Origin: Paraburkholderia sp. NMBU_R16
Lineage (GTDB): Bacteria; Pseudomonadota; Gammaproteobacteria; Burkholderiales; Burkholderiaceae
Reading direction: 5' to 3'
Assembly (NCBI RefSeq): GCF_013282575.1
Contig: NZ_JAAAYE010000020.1
Span: 34,768 to 98,767, forward strand
DNA length: 64,000 nt
The stretch's first letter is position 1. Each line of letters begins with the position of its first letter. Position numbers and translations under genes: made by a program. The notes under the pieces were generated by a model. It saw only the letters and a list, made by a program, of their open reading frames with translations. It was not told the origin of the DNA and searched no databases. Positions 21,638 through 29,917 of this stretch are shown here, piece by piece.

Positions 21638-22822
21638 ATGCAACGTGAAGTGGTGATAGTGAGCGGTGTACGCACGGCGATCGGCGATTTCGGCGGCAGC
21701 CTCAAGGACTTTGCGCCGACCGAGCTCGGCGCGCGCGTCGTCAAGGAAGCGCTTCGCCGCGCGGGAGTATCGGGCGAGGACGTTGGACACGTCGTTTTCG
21801 GCAACGTGATTCAAACCGAGCCGAAGGACATGTATCTCGCGCGCGTGGCGGCGCTCAACGCCGGCGTGGCGCAACACGCACCGGCCATGACGGTCAACCG
21901 GCTATGCGGTTCGGGTCTGCAGGCCATCGTGTCCGCCGCACAAAGCATCTTGCTCGGCGATGCCGATATTGCCGTTGCCGGCGGTGCCGAAAGCATGAGC
22001 CGGGCGCCCTATATCGCGCCGGCCGCTCGCTTCGGGCAGCGCATGGGCGACGCGCGCTTCGTCGACATGATGCTCGGCGCGCTGCACGATCCGTTCGAGT
22101 CGTTTCATATGGGTGTGACCGCCGAAAACGTGGCCCGCCGGTACGGAATCACGCGTGAAATGCAGGACGCGCTCGCGGTCGAATCGCACCGGCGCGCTTC
22201 GCGCGCGATCCGCGAAGGCTACTTCAGCAATCAGATTCTGCCCATCGCATCGCAGGGCAAGAAAGGCGAAACGATCTTCGATACGGACGAGCACGTTCGC
22301 CATGACACGTCGGCCGCCGATCTCGCTCGCTTGAAGCCCGTCTATCAGAGGGAGGGCGGAACGGTGACGGCCGGCAACGCATCGGGTATCAACGATGGCG
22401 CCGGCGCGCTCGTGCTGATGGAGCATGGCACGGCCAAGGCGCGCGGCATCGCGCCGCTCGCGCGGCTCGTCGCGTACGGGCACGCGGGTGTCGACCCCGC
22501 CTACATGGGCATTGGGCCCGTGCCGGCCACACGTCAGGCGCTCGAGCGCGCCGGGCTGCAAGTGGGCGATCTCGATGTGATCGAAGCAAACGAGGCGTTC
22601 GCCGCACAGGCCTGCGCGGTGTCTGCCGAGCTCGGCTTCGATCCGGCCAAGGTCAACCCGAACGGCTCGGGCATTTCGCTCGGGCATCCGATCGGCGCAA
22701 CCGGTGCCATCATTGCGGTCAAGACGATCTACGAACTGGCTCGCAGCGGCGGGCGCTACGGCCTCGCGACGATGTGCATCGGCGGCGGCCAGGGTATCGC
22801 CGCGATCTTCGAGCGGCTTTGA
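21638..22822 (+). CDS. Second acetyl-CoA acetyltransferase (thiolase, BktB-like)
   Basis: 394 residues with a GGAGAC site upstream. Active-site residues are C90 (NRLCGSGLQAI), the His in ISLGHPIGATG and the late Cys in CIGGGQG. It is a biosynthetic-type thiolase related to PhaA but clearly distinct (compare NRLCGSGLQAI with [11 protein letters not shown]). By analogy it could be the broad-range ketothiolase BktB, which supplies C5 and longer monomers, but specificity cannot be read from sequence. Its TGA stop falls inside the first unit of a 10-bp tandem repeat. Confidence 0.9.
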   Translation: MQREVVIVSGVRTAIGDFGGSLKDFAPTELGARVVKEALRRAGVSGEDVGHVVFGNVIQTEPKDMYLARVAALNAGVAQHAPAMTVNRLCGSGLQAIVSAAQSILLGDADIAVAGGAESMSRAPYIAPAARFGQRMGDARFVDMMLGALHDPFESFHMGVTAENVARRYGITREMQDALAVESHRRASRAIREGYFSNQILPIASQGKKGETIFDTDEHVRHDTSAADLARLKPVYQREGGTVTAGNASGINDGAGALVLMEHGTAKARGIAPLARLVAYGHAGVDPAYMGIGPVPATRQALERAGLQVGDLDVIEANEAFAAQACAVSAELGFDPAKVNPNGSGISLGHPIGATGAIIAVKTIYELARSGGRYGLATMCIGGGQGIAAIFERL

Positions 22823-22893
22823 AGGGCTTTGAAGGGCTTTGAAGGGCTTTGAAGGGCTTTGAAGGGCTTTGAAGGGCGAGGGGCCGCTTTTTT
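22813..22893 (+). terminator. Candidate intrinsic terminator with a repeat-expanded loop
   Basis: GCGGC at 22813-22817 can pair with GCCGC at 22883-22887, which is followed by six T (22888-22893). The 65-nt loop between them is almost wholly the decamer repeat. A stem with so large a loop would fold poorly. An ancestral shorter loop would make a normal terminator. Confidence 0.4.
22817..22877 (+). repeat. Tandem decamer repeat, GAAGGGCTTT x5 plus partial units
   Basis: Five perfect head-to-tail copies of GAAGGGCTTT (22821-22870), flanked by a CTTT from a degenerate first unit and by a partial GAAGGGC. The thiolase stop codon lies in the first junction, so copy-number change would not alter the protein. 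The array ends 39 bp before the ATG of the next gene. Confidence 0.97.
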
Positions 22894-22915
22894 ATTCTTC
22901 CATCATCAATCGAAC

Positions 22916-24103
22916 ATGACCGATTCGAAATCTCAGCGCGCGCCGCAAACGCGCATCGTCCATCCCGACATCGAGCTCGCACCCGGCTTTGCGTCGTTCG
23001 CCGCGCCGGTCGTGCGGGCGTCGACCGTCGTATTTCCCGATCTGGCGGCCGTTCGCGCGGCCGATTGGCGCGACGAATCGCAATGGCGTTACGGGCTGCA
23101 TGCCACGCCGACTTCGGCGGCGCTCGCCCAGCGCATTGCCGCGATCGAGGGCGGGCAGTACGCACTGCTGCAACCGTCGGGTCTGGCCGCCATTTCGAAT
23201 GTCTACTTCGGGATCGTGAAGGCCGGAGACGACGTGCTCATTCCCGATAACGTCTATTCGCCCAATCGGGACCACGGAGAATGGCTCGCGCGCGATTTCG
23301 GCGTGACGGTTCGCTACTACGATCCGCTCGTCGGCGCGGGGATTGCCGATCTCATCAGGCCCAATACACGGCTGATCTGGATCGAGGCGCCGGGTTCGGT
23401 GACGATGGAAGTACCGGACGTGCGGGCGATCGCCGCGGCCGCGCGCACGCGTAACGTCGTGACCGCCATCGATAACACCTACTCGGCGGGCCTCGCCTTC
23501 CGTCCGTTGGAACTGGGCGTCGACATCTCGGTTCAGGCATTGACCAAGTATCAATCGGGCGGCAGCGATGTGCTCATGGGAGCGACGATTACGATCGATC
23601 GCGACTTGCATTTGAAGCTCAAGCAAGCGCGCATGCGTCTCGGCGTCGGTGTCTCGGCCGACGACTGCTCGCTCGTTTTGCGCAGCCTGCCGAGCATGAA
23701 GGCGCGCTTCGAAACGCATGACCGCACGGCGCTTGCGCTGGCGCGCTGGCTCAAGACGCGAGGAGAGATTGCAGCAGTGCTGCACCCGGCCTTCGAGGAT
23801 TGCCCGGGGCACGAGGTGTTCATGCGCGAGTTCACGGGCGCGGGCGGGCTGTTCTCGGTCATCTTCGATGCGCGCTACAGCCCGGCGCAAATCGACGCGT
23901 TCGTCGAGGCGCTCGAGCTCTTTGCCATCGGTTGGAGTTGGGGCGGGGCGCACAGCCTCGCCATGCCCTACGACGTGGCGAAGATGCGGACTGCATCGCA
24001 ATGGCCGCATCGCGGCACACTGGTGCGCTTTTATGCGGGTCTCGAGGACGAGTCGGACCTTCGAGCCGACATCGAGCGGGCGATGGCGTCGGCCCTAGGC
24101 TGA
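22916..24103 (+). CDS. metC: Cystathionine beta-lyase
   Basis: 395 residues from ATG 22916 (MTDSKSQ). It is a PLP-dependent Cys/Met metabolism enzyme. K211 in QALTKYQSGGSDVLMG is the PLP lysine, D186 in AIDNTYSAG contacts the pyridine nitrogen, and YALLQPSGLAAISN is the phosphate-side loop. The FPDLAAVRAAD...RYGLHATPT start and the SWGGAHSLAMP tail resemble cystathionine beta-lyases, which split cystathionine to homocysteine, pyruvate and ammonia. A cystathionine gamma-synthase/lyase role is less likely. An in-frame start at 22859 lies within the tandem repeat and is rejected. Confidence 0.9.
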   Translation: MTDSKSQRAPQTRIVHPDIELAPGFASFAAPVVRASTVVFPDLAAVRAADWRDESQWRYGLHATPTSAALAQRIAAIEGGQYALLQPSGLAAISNVYFGIVKAGDDVLIPDNVYSPNRDHGEWLARDFGVTVRYYDPLVGAGIADLIRPNTRLIWIEAPGSVTMEVPDVRAIAAAARTRNVVTAIDNTYSAGLAFRPLELGVDISVQALTKYQSGGSDVLMGATITIDRDLHLKLKQARMRLGVGVSADDCSLVLRSLPSMKARFETHDRTALALARWLKTRGEIAAVLHPAFEDCPGHEVFMREFTGAGGLFSVIFDARYSPAQIDAFVEALELFAIGWSWGGAHSLAMPYDVAKMRTASQWPHRGTLVRFYAGLEDESDLRADIERAMASALG

Positions 24104-24112
24104 CAGCGGTAT

Positions 24113-24141
24113 CGATGACGGACGGGCGCGCGCCGTCATCG
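24113..24141. terminator. Stem-loop between convergent metC and serB
   Basis: CGATGACGG (24113-24121) pairs perfectly with CCGTCATCG (24133-24141) around an 11-nt loop. It sits between two convergent stop codons. There is no T-run, so its strength is uncertain. Confidence 0.5.
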
Positions 24142-24146
24142 TCGTA

Positions 24147-24998
24147 TCAGGACGCGGGTTCGAGCAGACGCAAGAGCCCATCGAGTCCCACGTGATTGAA
24201 CGCCACGTCCGCCGCGGCACGCACGACAGGCTTCGCGCGAAACGCGACGGACAACCCTGCCTCCGCCATCATCTCGAGGTCGTTCGAGCCGTCGCCGAGG
24301 ATGATCGCGCGCGAGGTCGGAATGCCGAGTTTTTCGCAGGTCTCGCGAACGGTCCGTGCCTTGACGCTCGCGTTCACGATTTCCCCGAGCACCTTGCCCG
24401 TCAGCTTGCCGTCCACGATTTCGAGCGAATTGGCTCGTGTGAAATCGAGGCTCAGGCGGGATTTCAATCGATCGGTAAAAAAGGTGAATCCGCCCGAGAC
24501 CAGCAACGTACGCATGCCCGCGGCCTGCGCTGCTGCAAGCATCGTTTGCGCGCCCGGAGAAAGCTGTAGCCGTTGCGCATAGACCTGATCGAGCGCGCTG
24601 GCATCGAGCCCCTCGAGCAGCGCTACGCGGGCGATCAGGCTTTCGTTGAAGTTCTTGATCTCGCCGCGCATCGCTGCCTCGGTGATGGCGGACACCTCGG
24701 CCTTCAGGCCGCAGAAATCGGCGATTTCGTCGATGCATTCGATCGTGATCAGCGTCGAATCCATATCCATGGCCACGAGCCCGAAATCGCGCCAGCCGAG
24801 TCCCGGCCGAACGAACGCATAATCGAGAGCATGCGTTTCGCAGTAAGCCTCGATATCGCCGCGTTGAGCTTCATCGGCCTCGACAATGCGCACGGCGCAG
24901 GCATCGATCGGCTCGGCGTGCTTGCCGTGGGCGAGAGCAACGAGCGGTTTGAGGTGGGCGGCCGGTAGCGGCTCGGTGCTCTGAATGACGAGGTTCAT
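24147..24998 (-). CDS. serB: Phosphoserine phosphatase
   Basis: 283 residues. The HAD-superfamily core is complete: motif I DMDSTLI with the nucleophile D78 and acid D80, motif II LLVSGGFTFF, a motif III lysine region, and motif IV GDGSNDLEMM. The AECIDE-like segment TIECIDEIADFCGLK is typical of SerB. The first 70 residues form the short N-terminal domain. The enzyme hydrolyses phosphoserine to serine, the last step of serine synthesis. It is convergent with metC, which also belongs to sulfur amino acid and serine-linked metabolism. Confidence 0.95.
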   Translation of the reverse strand: MNLVIQSTEPLPAAHLKPLVALAHGKHAEPIDACAVRIVEADEAQRGDIEAYCETHALDYAFVRPGLGWRDFGLVAMDMDSTLITIECIDEIADFCGLKAEVSAITEAAMRGEIKNFNESLIARVALLEGLDASALDQVYAQRLQLSPGAQTMLAAAQAAGMRTLLVSGGFTFFTDRLKSRLSLDFTRANSLEIVDGKLTGKVLGEIVNASVKARTVRETCEKLGIPTSRAIILGDGSNDLEMMAEAGLSVAFRAKPVVRAAADVAFNHVGLDGLLRLLEPAS

Positions 24999-25262
24999 GG
25001 CGATGCAAAGAGGGGAGTTGCCGGGCCGCGCGATGCGAGCCTTTCGAAAATCCGCCTATTGTAGCGGTAGCCGCCCGGCCGGGCATTACATTGCCGTCCA
25101 AGCCCAGCTGCGCAAGGAATACAAGCGGGGCAAGCCCCGATCGCTTTCGGCCAACGATGTGCCGGAGTTGGCGTTAGACTGGCATGGCATCGTCCAGCGG
25201 TCACGGAAATCGCATCGTTGCATGACACGCCGTCGTGCGCAGCTCGAAAAGGAGGTGCCAGC

Positions 25263-25829
25263 ATGAGTGTTCACCGCAGATCGTTTATTGAATCGTCTGT
25301 CGCTTGGGCTCGCGTCGCCGTATGCGCCGCGGTTCTGTCGAGTGTCGCCGCATACGCCGCGCCGCCCATCACGGTGACGTCGAAGGCACCCGCCGACGGG
25401 CCGATCAAATACACGGTCAAGGTTGCGTCGAAGGTCTTCGGCAATGTGCAGGAAACGCGCACGATCAGCTCCGGGCAGACCGACGACTACAACTGGAAGA
25501 CGGCTCCGCCCGGCGGGGCCGTTGCAGTCCCGGAGAATTGTCCGAATCGCTCCGAGATGACGCTCGATCCCAACGGCGCGGCGATGCGCGCGCTCAGCAT
25601 CCGGCTCGCGCCGGTCGTGGCGGCTGACGGTACGGCCACCGTGCAGATGAGCGTGCAGGGCACGGCGCCCAAAGGCAAGGCGGCGATGAAGGCGGGCGGT
25701 AAGACGCTGCAGTGTCCGCAACTCGCGACCCTCAGTCAGATCGTGCGCTTCACGATGCCGACCAACGGCAGCGCGAAGATGGTTGCCCTGAGCGACGGCT
25801 CGAAGGTGACCGTCTCGGCGCAACGCTGA
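25263..25829 (+). CDS. Small exported protein of unknown function (possibly DUF6013)
   Basis: 188 residues from ATG 25263, preceded by a textbook AAGGAGGT site. Residues 1-31 form a signal peptide (VAVCAAVLSSVAAYAA, cleavage before PPITV). The mature part is rich in Lys, Thr, Ser and Val and looks like an all-beta domain (PPITVTSKAPADGPIKYTVKVASKVFGNVQETRTI), with two cysteines (NCPNR and LQCPQL) that may form a disulfide in the periplasm. From memory it resembles a Burkholderiales family labelled DUF6013, which is not verified. It is divergent from serB and convergent with fetB. Confidence 0.75.
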   Translation: MSVHRRSFIESSVAWARVAVCAAVLSSVAAYAAPPITVTSKAPADGPIKYTVKVASKVFGNVQETRTISSGQTDDYNWKTAPPGGAVAVPENCPNRSEMTLDPNGAAMRALSIRLAPVVAADGTATVQMSVQGTAPKGKAAMKAGGKTLQCPQLATLSQIVRFTMPTNGSAKMVALSDGSKVTVSAQR

Positions 25830-25847
25830 CGGTCCGCATAGGCGGCA

Positions 25848-26654
25848 TCAAGCCGCCTCACGCTCGTTCAGACGTGCGACAAGAAAGCGGTGCTCGGGGG
25901 AGAAAAGACGCCTGTACGTCAGCAGAACCGCGCCCACGGTGCCGAGCGCGGATGAGGCTGCAATCAGAAACATGATGACGATCTGATACCGGACTGCCTG
26001 CAGCGGAGATTGCCCCGCGAGCACTTGTCCGGTCATCATGCCGGGCAGGCTCACGACGCCGACCACGGTCATTTGGTTCAACGTCGGGATCATGCCGGCG
26101 CGCACGGCCTCGCGCGCCGGCGCCCGCGCTGCCTCCCAGCGCGTCGCGCCGAGCGCCAGCGCCATTTCCACGCGATCGCGCCGCGCGGTCAATGCCTCCG
26201 TCATGCGCTCGATCGCGAGCGAAACACCGGTCAGCGTGTTGCCGAGAATCATGCCGAGGATCGGAATCGCGTACTGCGGTGCATACCAGGGATGAATGCG
26301 GATCACGGCGAAAAGACCGATTGCCGCGATGAGCCAGGCGCTGAGCCAGATCGATACGATGCTGTCCACGCGCTGGCCGCGATAGCTGTGCGTGCCGCGG
26401 GATGCCCCCGCGAATCCGGCGACGAGCGTCATCAATGCCATGAGTGGCAAGACCACGTACCAGCGGTCGAACCGGAAGACCCAGCCGAGCACGTAACCGA
26501 TCGCGAGCAGCTGGACGACGGTCCGTATGGCCGCGAGCGCGAGCTTGCGGCCCAAGCCGAGCGAGAGCGCGGCGGACACCGCGCCATTGACGACGATGAG
26601 CAGCGTCGCGATGGCCACATCGGCGAGACTCAACGCTTGGAGCGGGGCGTTCAT
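25848..26654 (-). CDS. fetB: ABC transporter permease, FetB/YbbM family (UPF0014)
   Basis: 268 residues with about seven hydrophobic segments. The family signature runs through RKLALAAIRTVVQLLAIGYVL, PQYAIPILGMILGNTLTGVSLAIERM and QMTVVGVVSLPGMMTGQVLAG. In E. coli, FetAB is an inner membrane exporter that lowers free iron and protects against peroxide. The start ATG overlaps the stop of the ATPase gene upstream by four bases (ATGA at 26651-26654), so the two are translationally coupled. It converges on the small exported protein gene. Confidence 0.9.
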   Translation of the reverse strand: MNAPLQALSLADVAIATLLIVVNGAVSAALSLGLGRKLALAAIRTVVQLLAIGYVLGWVFRFDRWYVVLPLMALMTLVAGFAGASRGTHSYRGQRVDSIVSIWLSAWLIAAIGLFAVIRIHPWYAPQYAIPILGMILGNTLTGVSLAIERMTEALTARRDRVEMALALGATRWEAARAPAREAVRAGMIPTLNQMTVVGVVSLPGMMTGQVLAGQSPLQAVRYQIVIMFLIAASSALGTVGAVLLTYRRLFSPEHRFLVARLNEREAA

Positions 26655-27343
26655 CGATGGATCTCCTCACAGGCGTTCACGCGCCCGGCCTGCATCGTGA
26701 GCCGGCGCGTGCCGACGCGGCCTGCCTGCGCCGGGTCGTGCGAGACCCACATCGACGCACGCGCGTGTTCGCCGGAGGAGAACCAGTCGTCGACGAGCGC
26801 CTCGACGGCCTGCGTCGTTTGTGGATCGAGCGAGGCGGTCGGTTCGTCGAGGAGCAGCACCTCGGGATCGAGCTGCAGGACACGAATCAATGCAGTGAGC
26901 TGGGCTTCGCCGCCGGAGAGCTCGCTCGCGCGTTTATCGAGAAAACCGTCCGTGCGACCCGCGCGTTTGGCAAGGTATGCGGCTCGCGCGCGATCGAATC
27001 GCCGATCCCGGTAGACGCCGAGCATGTACGGATAGCGCAGGTTGTCTTCGACGGTGCCGTCGACAATGGCGGGCCGTTGCTTCACATAGGCGATGCTCGA
27101 GCGATAGCGCGGGATGGTTCTTCGGTCGACCTCGCGGCCATGCCAGCAGATCCGGCCGGCATCGAGCGGATCGAGCAGCGCCAGTGCGCGCAGCAAGACG
27201 CTTTTCCCGGCTCCGGATGGGCCGGTTACGGCGATGCGCTCGCCAGCCGCCAATGCGAAGTCGGTCGAAAAGAGCAATGTCGTCGCGGTGCGCGCATCGC
27301 GGCGAACGATGCCGAACGCCTGCACGAGGGGAAGGGCGGACAT
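26651..27343 (-). CDS. fetA: ABC transporter ATP-binding protein, FetA-like
   Basis: 230 residues from ATG 27343 (MSALPLVQAF). The ATPase motifs are complete: Walker A GPSGAGKS, Q-loop in VKQRPAIVDGTVEDNL, signature ELSGGEAQ, Walker [13 protein letters not shown], and the switch His in MWVSHDP. It pairs with FetB. The true start is uncertain. An ATG at 27424 and further in-frame starts up to 27607 exist, but the latter run into the divergent asmA-like gene, and none has a good ribosome-binding site. I chose the start that puts Walker A at the usual distance. Confidence 0.88.
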   Translation of the reverse strand: MSALPLVQAFGIVRRDARTATTLLFSTDFALAAGERIAVTGPSGAGKSVLLRALALLDPLDAGRICWHGREVDRRTIPRYRSSIAYVKQRPAIVDGTVEDNLRYPYMLGVYRDRRFDRARAAYLAKRAGRTDGFLDKRASELSGGEAQLTALIRVLQLDPEVLLLDEPTASLDPQTTQAVEALVDDWFSSGEHARASMWVSHDPAQAGRVGTRRLTMQAGRVNACEEIHR

Positions 27344-27555
27344 CGGAGAAGATTCGTCGATGTGGGGATGGATTGCGATGCGCACTGGCGCCGTTTCCGG
27401 CGGACCGCCACGCTGCTGCGACATGATAGACGATCGGACCGGTCTGCGCGGCCGCCGCTTTGCGCGCGGCACACTCCTTGCTGAATTTCGGGTCATGATG
27501 GTCGCGCATCGGGCGGCTGCCGAGTTCATCGCCGTTCGCGCACGCCGGAGTCCAT

Positions 27556-29856
27556 ATGCCGATTCGATCCGTTCCGCGTACTGCCGGCAAAGTGCTTGCC
27601 TGGACACTTGCCGTTATCGTCGTGCTGATCGCCGTGCTTGCGGTGGCGATCGCCACGTTTGACTGGAACCGCGCCCGGCCGTGGGTGGACGATAAGGTTT
27701 CGCAAGCCATCGGCCGCCCGTTCGCGATCAACGGCGATCTGCGCGTCTCCTGGCATCGGCCTGCCGGCGAGCACGGATGGCGGGCGTGGGTGCCGTGGCC
27801 GCGATTTTCGGCCCAGCGCGTGAGCATCGGCAATCCCGACTGGACACACGCGCCGCAGTTCGCAACGGCCGACGAGATCGCGTTCACGGTCGAGATGCTG
27901 CCGCTTCTCGCTCATACGATCTCGGTGCCGTCGATCGATCTCGTGAGCCCGTCCATCGACCTCGAGCGTCTGGCCGACGGGCGCGAGAACTGGACATTCA
28001 CGCTGCCTAAATCGAAGAATCCGACGCGCTGGACGGTACGCCTTGCCACGCTCGGTTTCTCGAAAGGCACGATCGCGCTGAATGACGCGCTCAAGAAAAT
28101 CGATCTCGCAATCGGTGTGGATACGCTAGGCAAACCGCTAGCGATAGGCGATGTGCTCAAGCAGCAAGAGGCGGCCGCGCGCGAAAGCGCAGCGCACACC
28201 GTTGGGCAGGGAGGCGCTCGCAAGCTGGCGGCGCAAAAGAAGGGTCCGGCCGTTGCGTCCGAAGCGTCGGCCGCGGCGGCATCGGCAGCCTCCGCGGTGC
28301 CGACGAGCGAGGCGCAGGAAGTGTCGAAGCCCGCTCCCGGTCCGCGCGATCTTTACGCGCTGGGCTTTACCGCCAAGGGGCACTATCGGACGACCGCGGT
28401 CGAGGGCAGCGGCAAGCTGGGCAGCGTGCTGTCGCTGCGCGACGCGCATCGACCTTTCCCCTTGCAAGTCGATGTCAAGGTGGGCGACACGCGGCTCGCG
28501 TTCGTCGGAACGCTGACCGATCCGCTGCATCTGGCCGCGCTCGATGTGCGGCTGTGGTTGCAAGGCGCGAGTTTGTCGCACCTTTACCCGATCCTCGGGG
28601 TGACGCTACCCGACACGCCGCCTTACGCGACGGACGGGCGGCTCGCGGGACATATCAGAACCGGCGATACGGTGCTGACCTATAGCGGCTTCACCGGACG
28701 CGTCGGCGAGAGCGATCTGGAGGGAACGCTGAGCTACACCGGGCGCGACGCGCGGCCGCTGTTGACGGGCAACGTGGAGTCGCGTCTGCTGCGTTTTGCG
28801 GACCTCGCGCCCGTCGTGGGCGCCGATACGAACGCCAGCAAGGCGCGCCGCGGGGCGGCCGTGAAACAGCCGGCCGATCGGGCTTTGCCGGTCGAGACGT
28901 TCAAGACCGACCGGTGGCACGCGATCGATGCCAACGTGACATTCACGGGCAAACGCATCATCAAGAATCCCGATCTTCCCGTGACCGATCTCTATACGCA
29001 CGTGCTGCTGAAAGACGGCGCGCTGACATTCGCTCCGCTGCGTTTCGGCGTGGCCGGCGGCACACTGGCCTCGGAATTGCATCTGGATGGCAGTGCGGTC
29101 CCGCTGAAGGCCCGCATGTCGCTGTCGGCGCGCCATTTGAAGCTCAAGCAATTGTTCCCGAAGCAAAAGAGCATGGAGTCGGCCTTGGGCGAGGTGAATG
29201 GCGATGCGGCGCTGTCGGCCACCGGCAATTCGCCGGCGGCGCTGGCTGCGACGGCCGACGGGGAAACGAAAGTGCTCGTCACAGAGGGCACCGTGAGCCA
29301 GTTGCTGATGGAAGAGGCAGGACTCAACGTCGCCAATATCGTCTACGAAAAGCTTTTCGGACACCGCAACGTCAATATCCGCTGCGGCGCCGCCGATTTC
29401 ACGGCAACGAACGGCGTGCTCGAATCGAAGACGTTCGCCATCGACACGGACGACGCGTTGATTTCCATGAACGGGCATATCGATATGCGCAACGAGACGA
29501 TGGATCTCACCATTCATCCGCACACGAAGGGGTTGCGTGTGGTTTCGCTGCGTTCGCCGCTCTACGTGAAGGGTACGTTCAAACATCCCGACGTTGGCGT
29601 GAGCAAGGGGGCGCTCATCTTGCGCGCAGGCGCCGCAGTGGGACTGGGGCTCCTCAATCCGTTCGCCGCGTTGATCCCGCTCATCGCGCCGAGCCACAAC
29701 ACGGACGCGCCGTGTGCCGCGCTGTTGGCGAGCATGCGGGAGGCACCGCGTGCGCCGCCACCCGGCGCGAAAACGGCCAGTCCGGCGCCGCGTGCGGCCA
29801 GCGCGCCCGGCGGCGCGGCGGTTCAACCGGAAGCGCAAGCGCAGCATGGTGGGTGA
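27556..29856 (+). CDS. AsmA family protein
   Basis: 766 residues from ATG 27556 (GGAG upstream). One N-terminal membrane anchor lies at about residues 11-34 (VLAWTLAVIVVLIAVLAVAIATF), followed directly by the AsmA-type start DWNRARPWVDDKVSQAIGRPFAINGDLRVSW. The rest is a long periplasmic region with the repeating beta-rich pattern of the family. The C-terminal AsmA_2-like domain includes MDLTIHPHTKGLRVVSLRSPLYVKGTFKHPD. An Ala/Lys/Ser-rich linker interrupts it at about 195-255. AsmA-like proteins are thought to move phospholipids to the outer membrane. Confidence 0.88.
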   Translation: MPIRSVPRTAGKVLAWTLAVIVVLIAVLAVAIATFDWNRARPWVDDKVSQAIGRPFAINGDLRVSWHRPAGEHGWRAWVPWPRFSAQRVSIGNPDWTHAPQFATADEIAFTVEMLPLLAHTISVPSIDLVSPSIDLERLADGRENWTFTLPKSKNPTRWTVRLATLGFSKGTIALNDALKKIDLAIGVDTLGKPLAIGDVLKQQEAAARESAAHTVGQGGARKLAAQKKGPAVASEASAAAASAASAVPTSEAQEVSKPAPGPRDLYALGFTAKGHYRTTAVEGSGKLGSVLSLRDAHRPFPLQVDVKVGDTRLAFVGTLTDPLHLAALDVRLWLQGASLSHLYPILGVTLPDTPPYATDGRLAGHIRTGDTVLTYSGFTGRVGESDLEGTLSYTGRDARPLLTGNVESRLLRFADLAPVVGADTNASKARRGAAVKQPADRALPVETFKTDRWHAIDANVTFTGKRIIKNPDLPVTDLYTHVLLKDGALTFAPLRFGVAGGTLASELHLDGSAVPLKARMSLSARHLKLKQLFPKQKSMESALGEVNGDAALSATGNSPAALAATADGETKVLVTEGTVSQLLMEEAGLNVANIVYEKLFGHRNVNIRCGAADFTATNGVLESKTFAIDTDDALISMNGHIDMRNETMDLTIHPHTKGLRVVSLRSPLYVKGTFKHPDVGVSKGALILRAGAAVGLGLLNPFAALIPLIAPSHNTDAPCAALLASMREAPRAPPPGAKTASPAPRAASAPGGAAVQPEAQAQHGG

Positions 29857-29917
29857 TGTCGCCGAAACTTGTTAAAATTACGAGTTTTTCGTCGAATACC
29901 ACTCTGAGGGCCTCGCC

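Noticed and set aside
22817..22877. CRISPR-like or protein-coding repeat
   Set aside because: The units are only 10 bp and directly adjacent with no spacers, and they lie outside the thiolase coding region apart from the stop codon. It is a simple tandem repeat.
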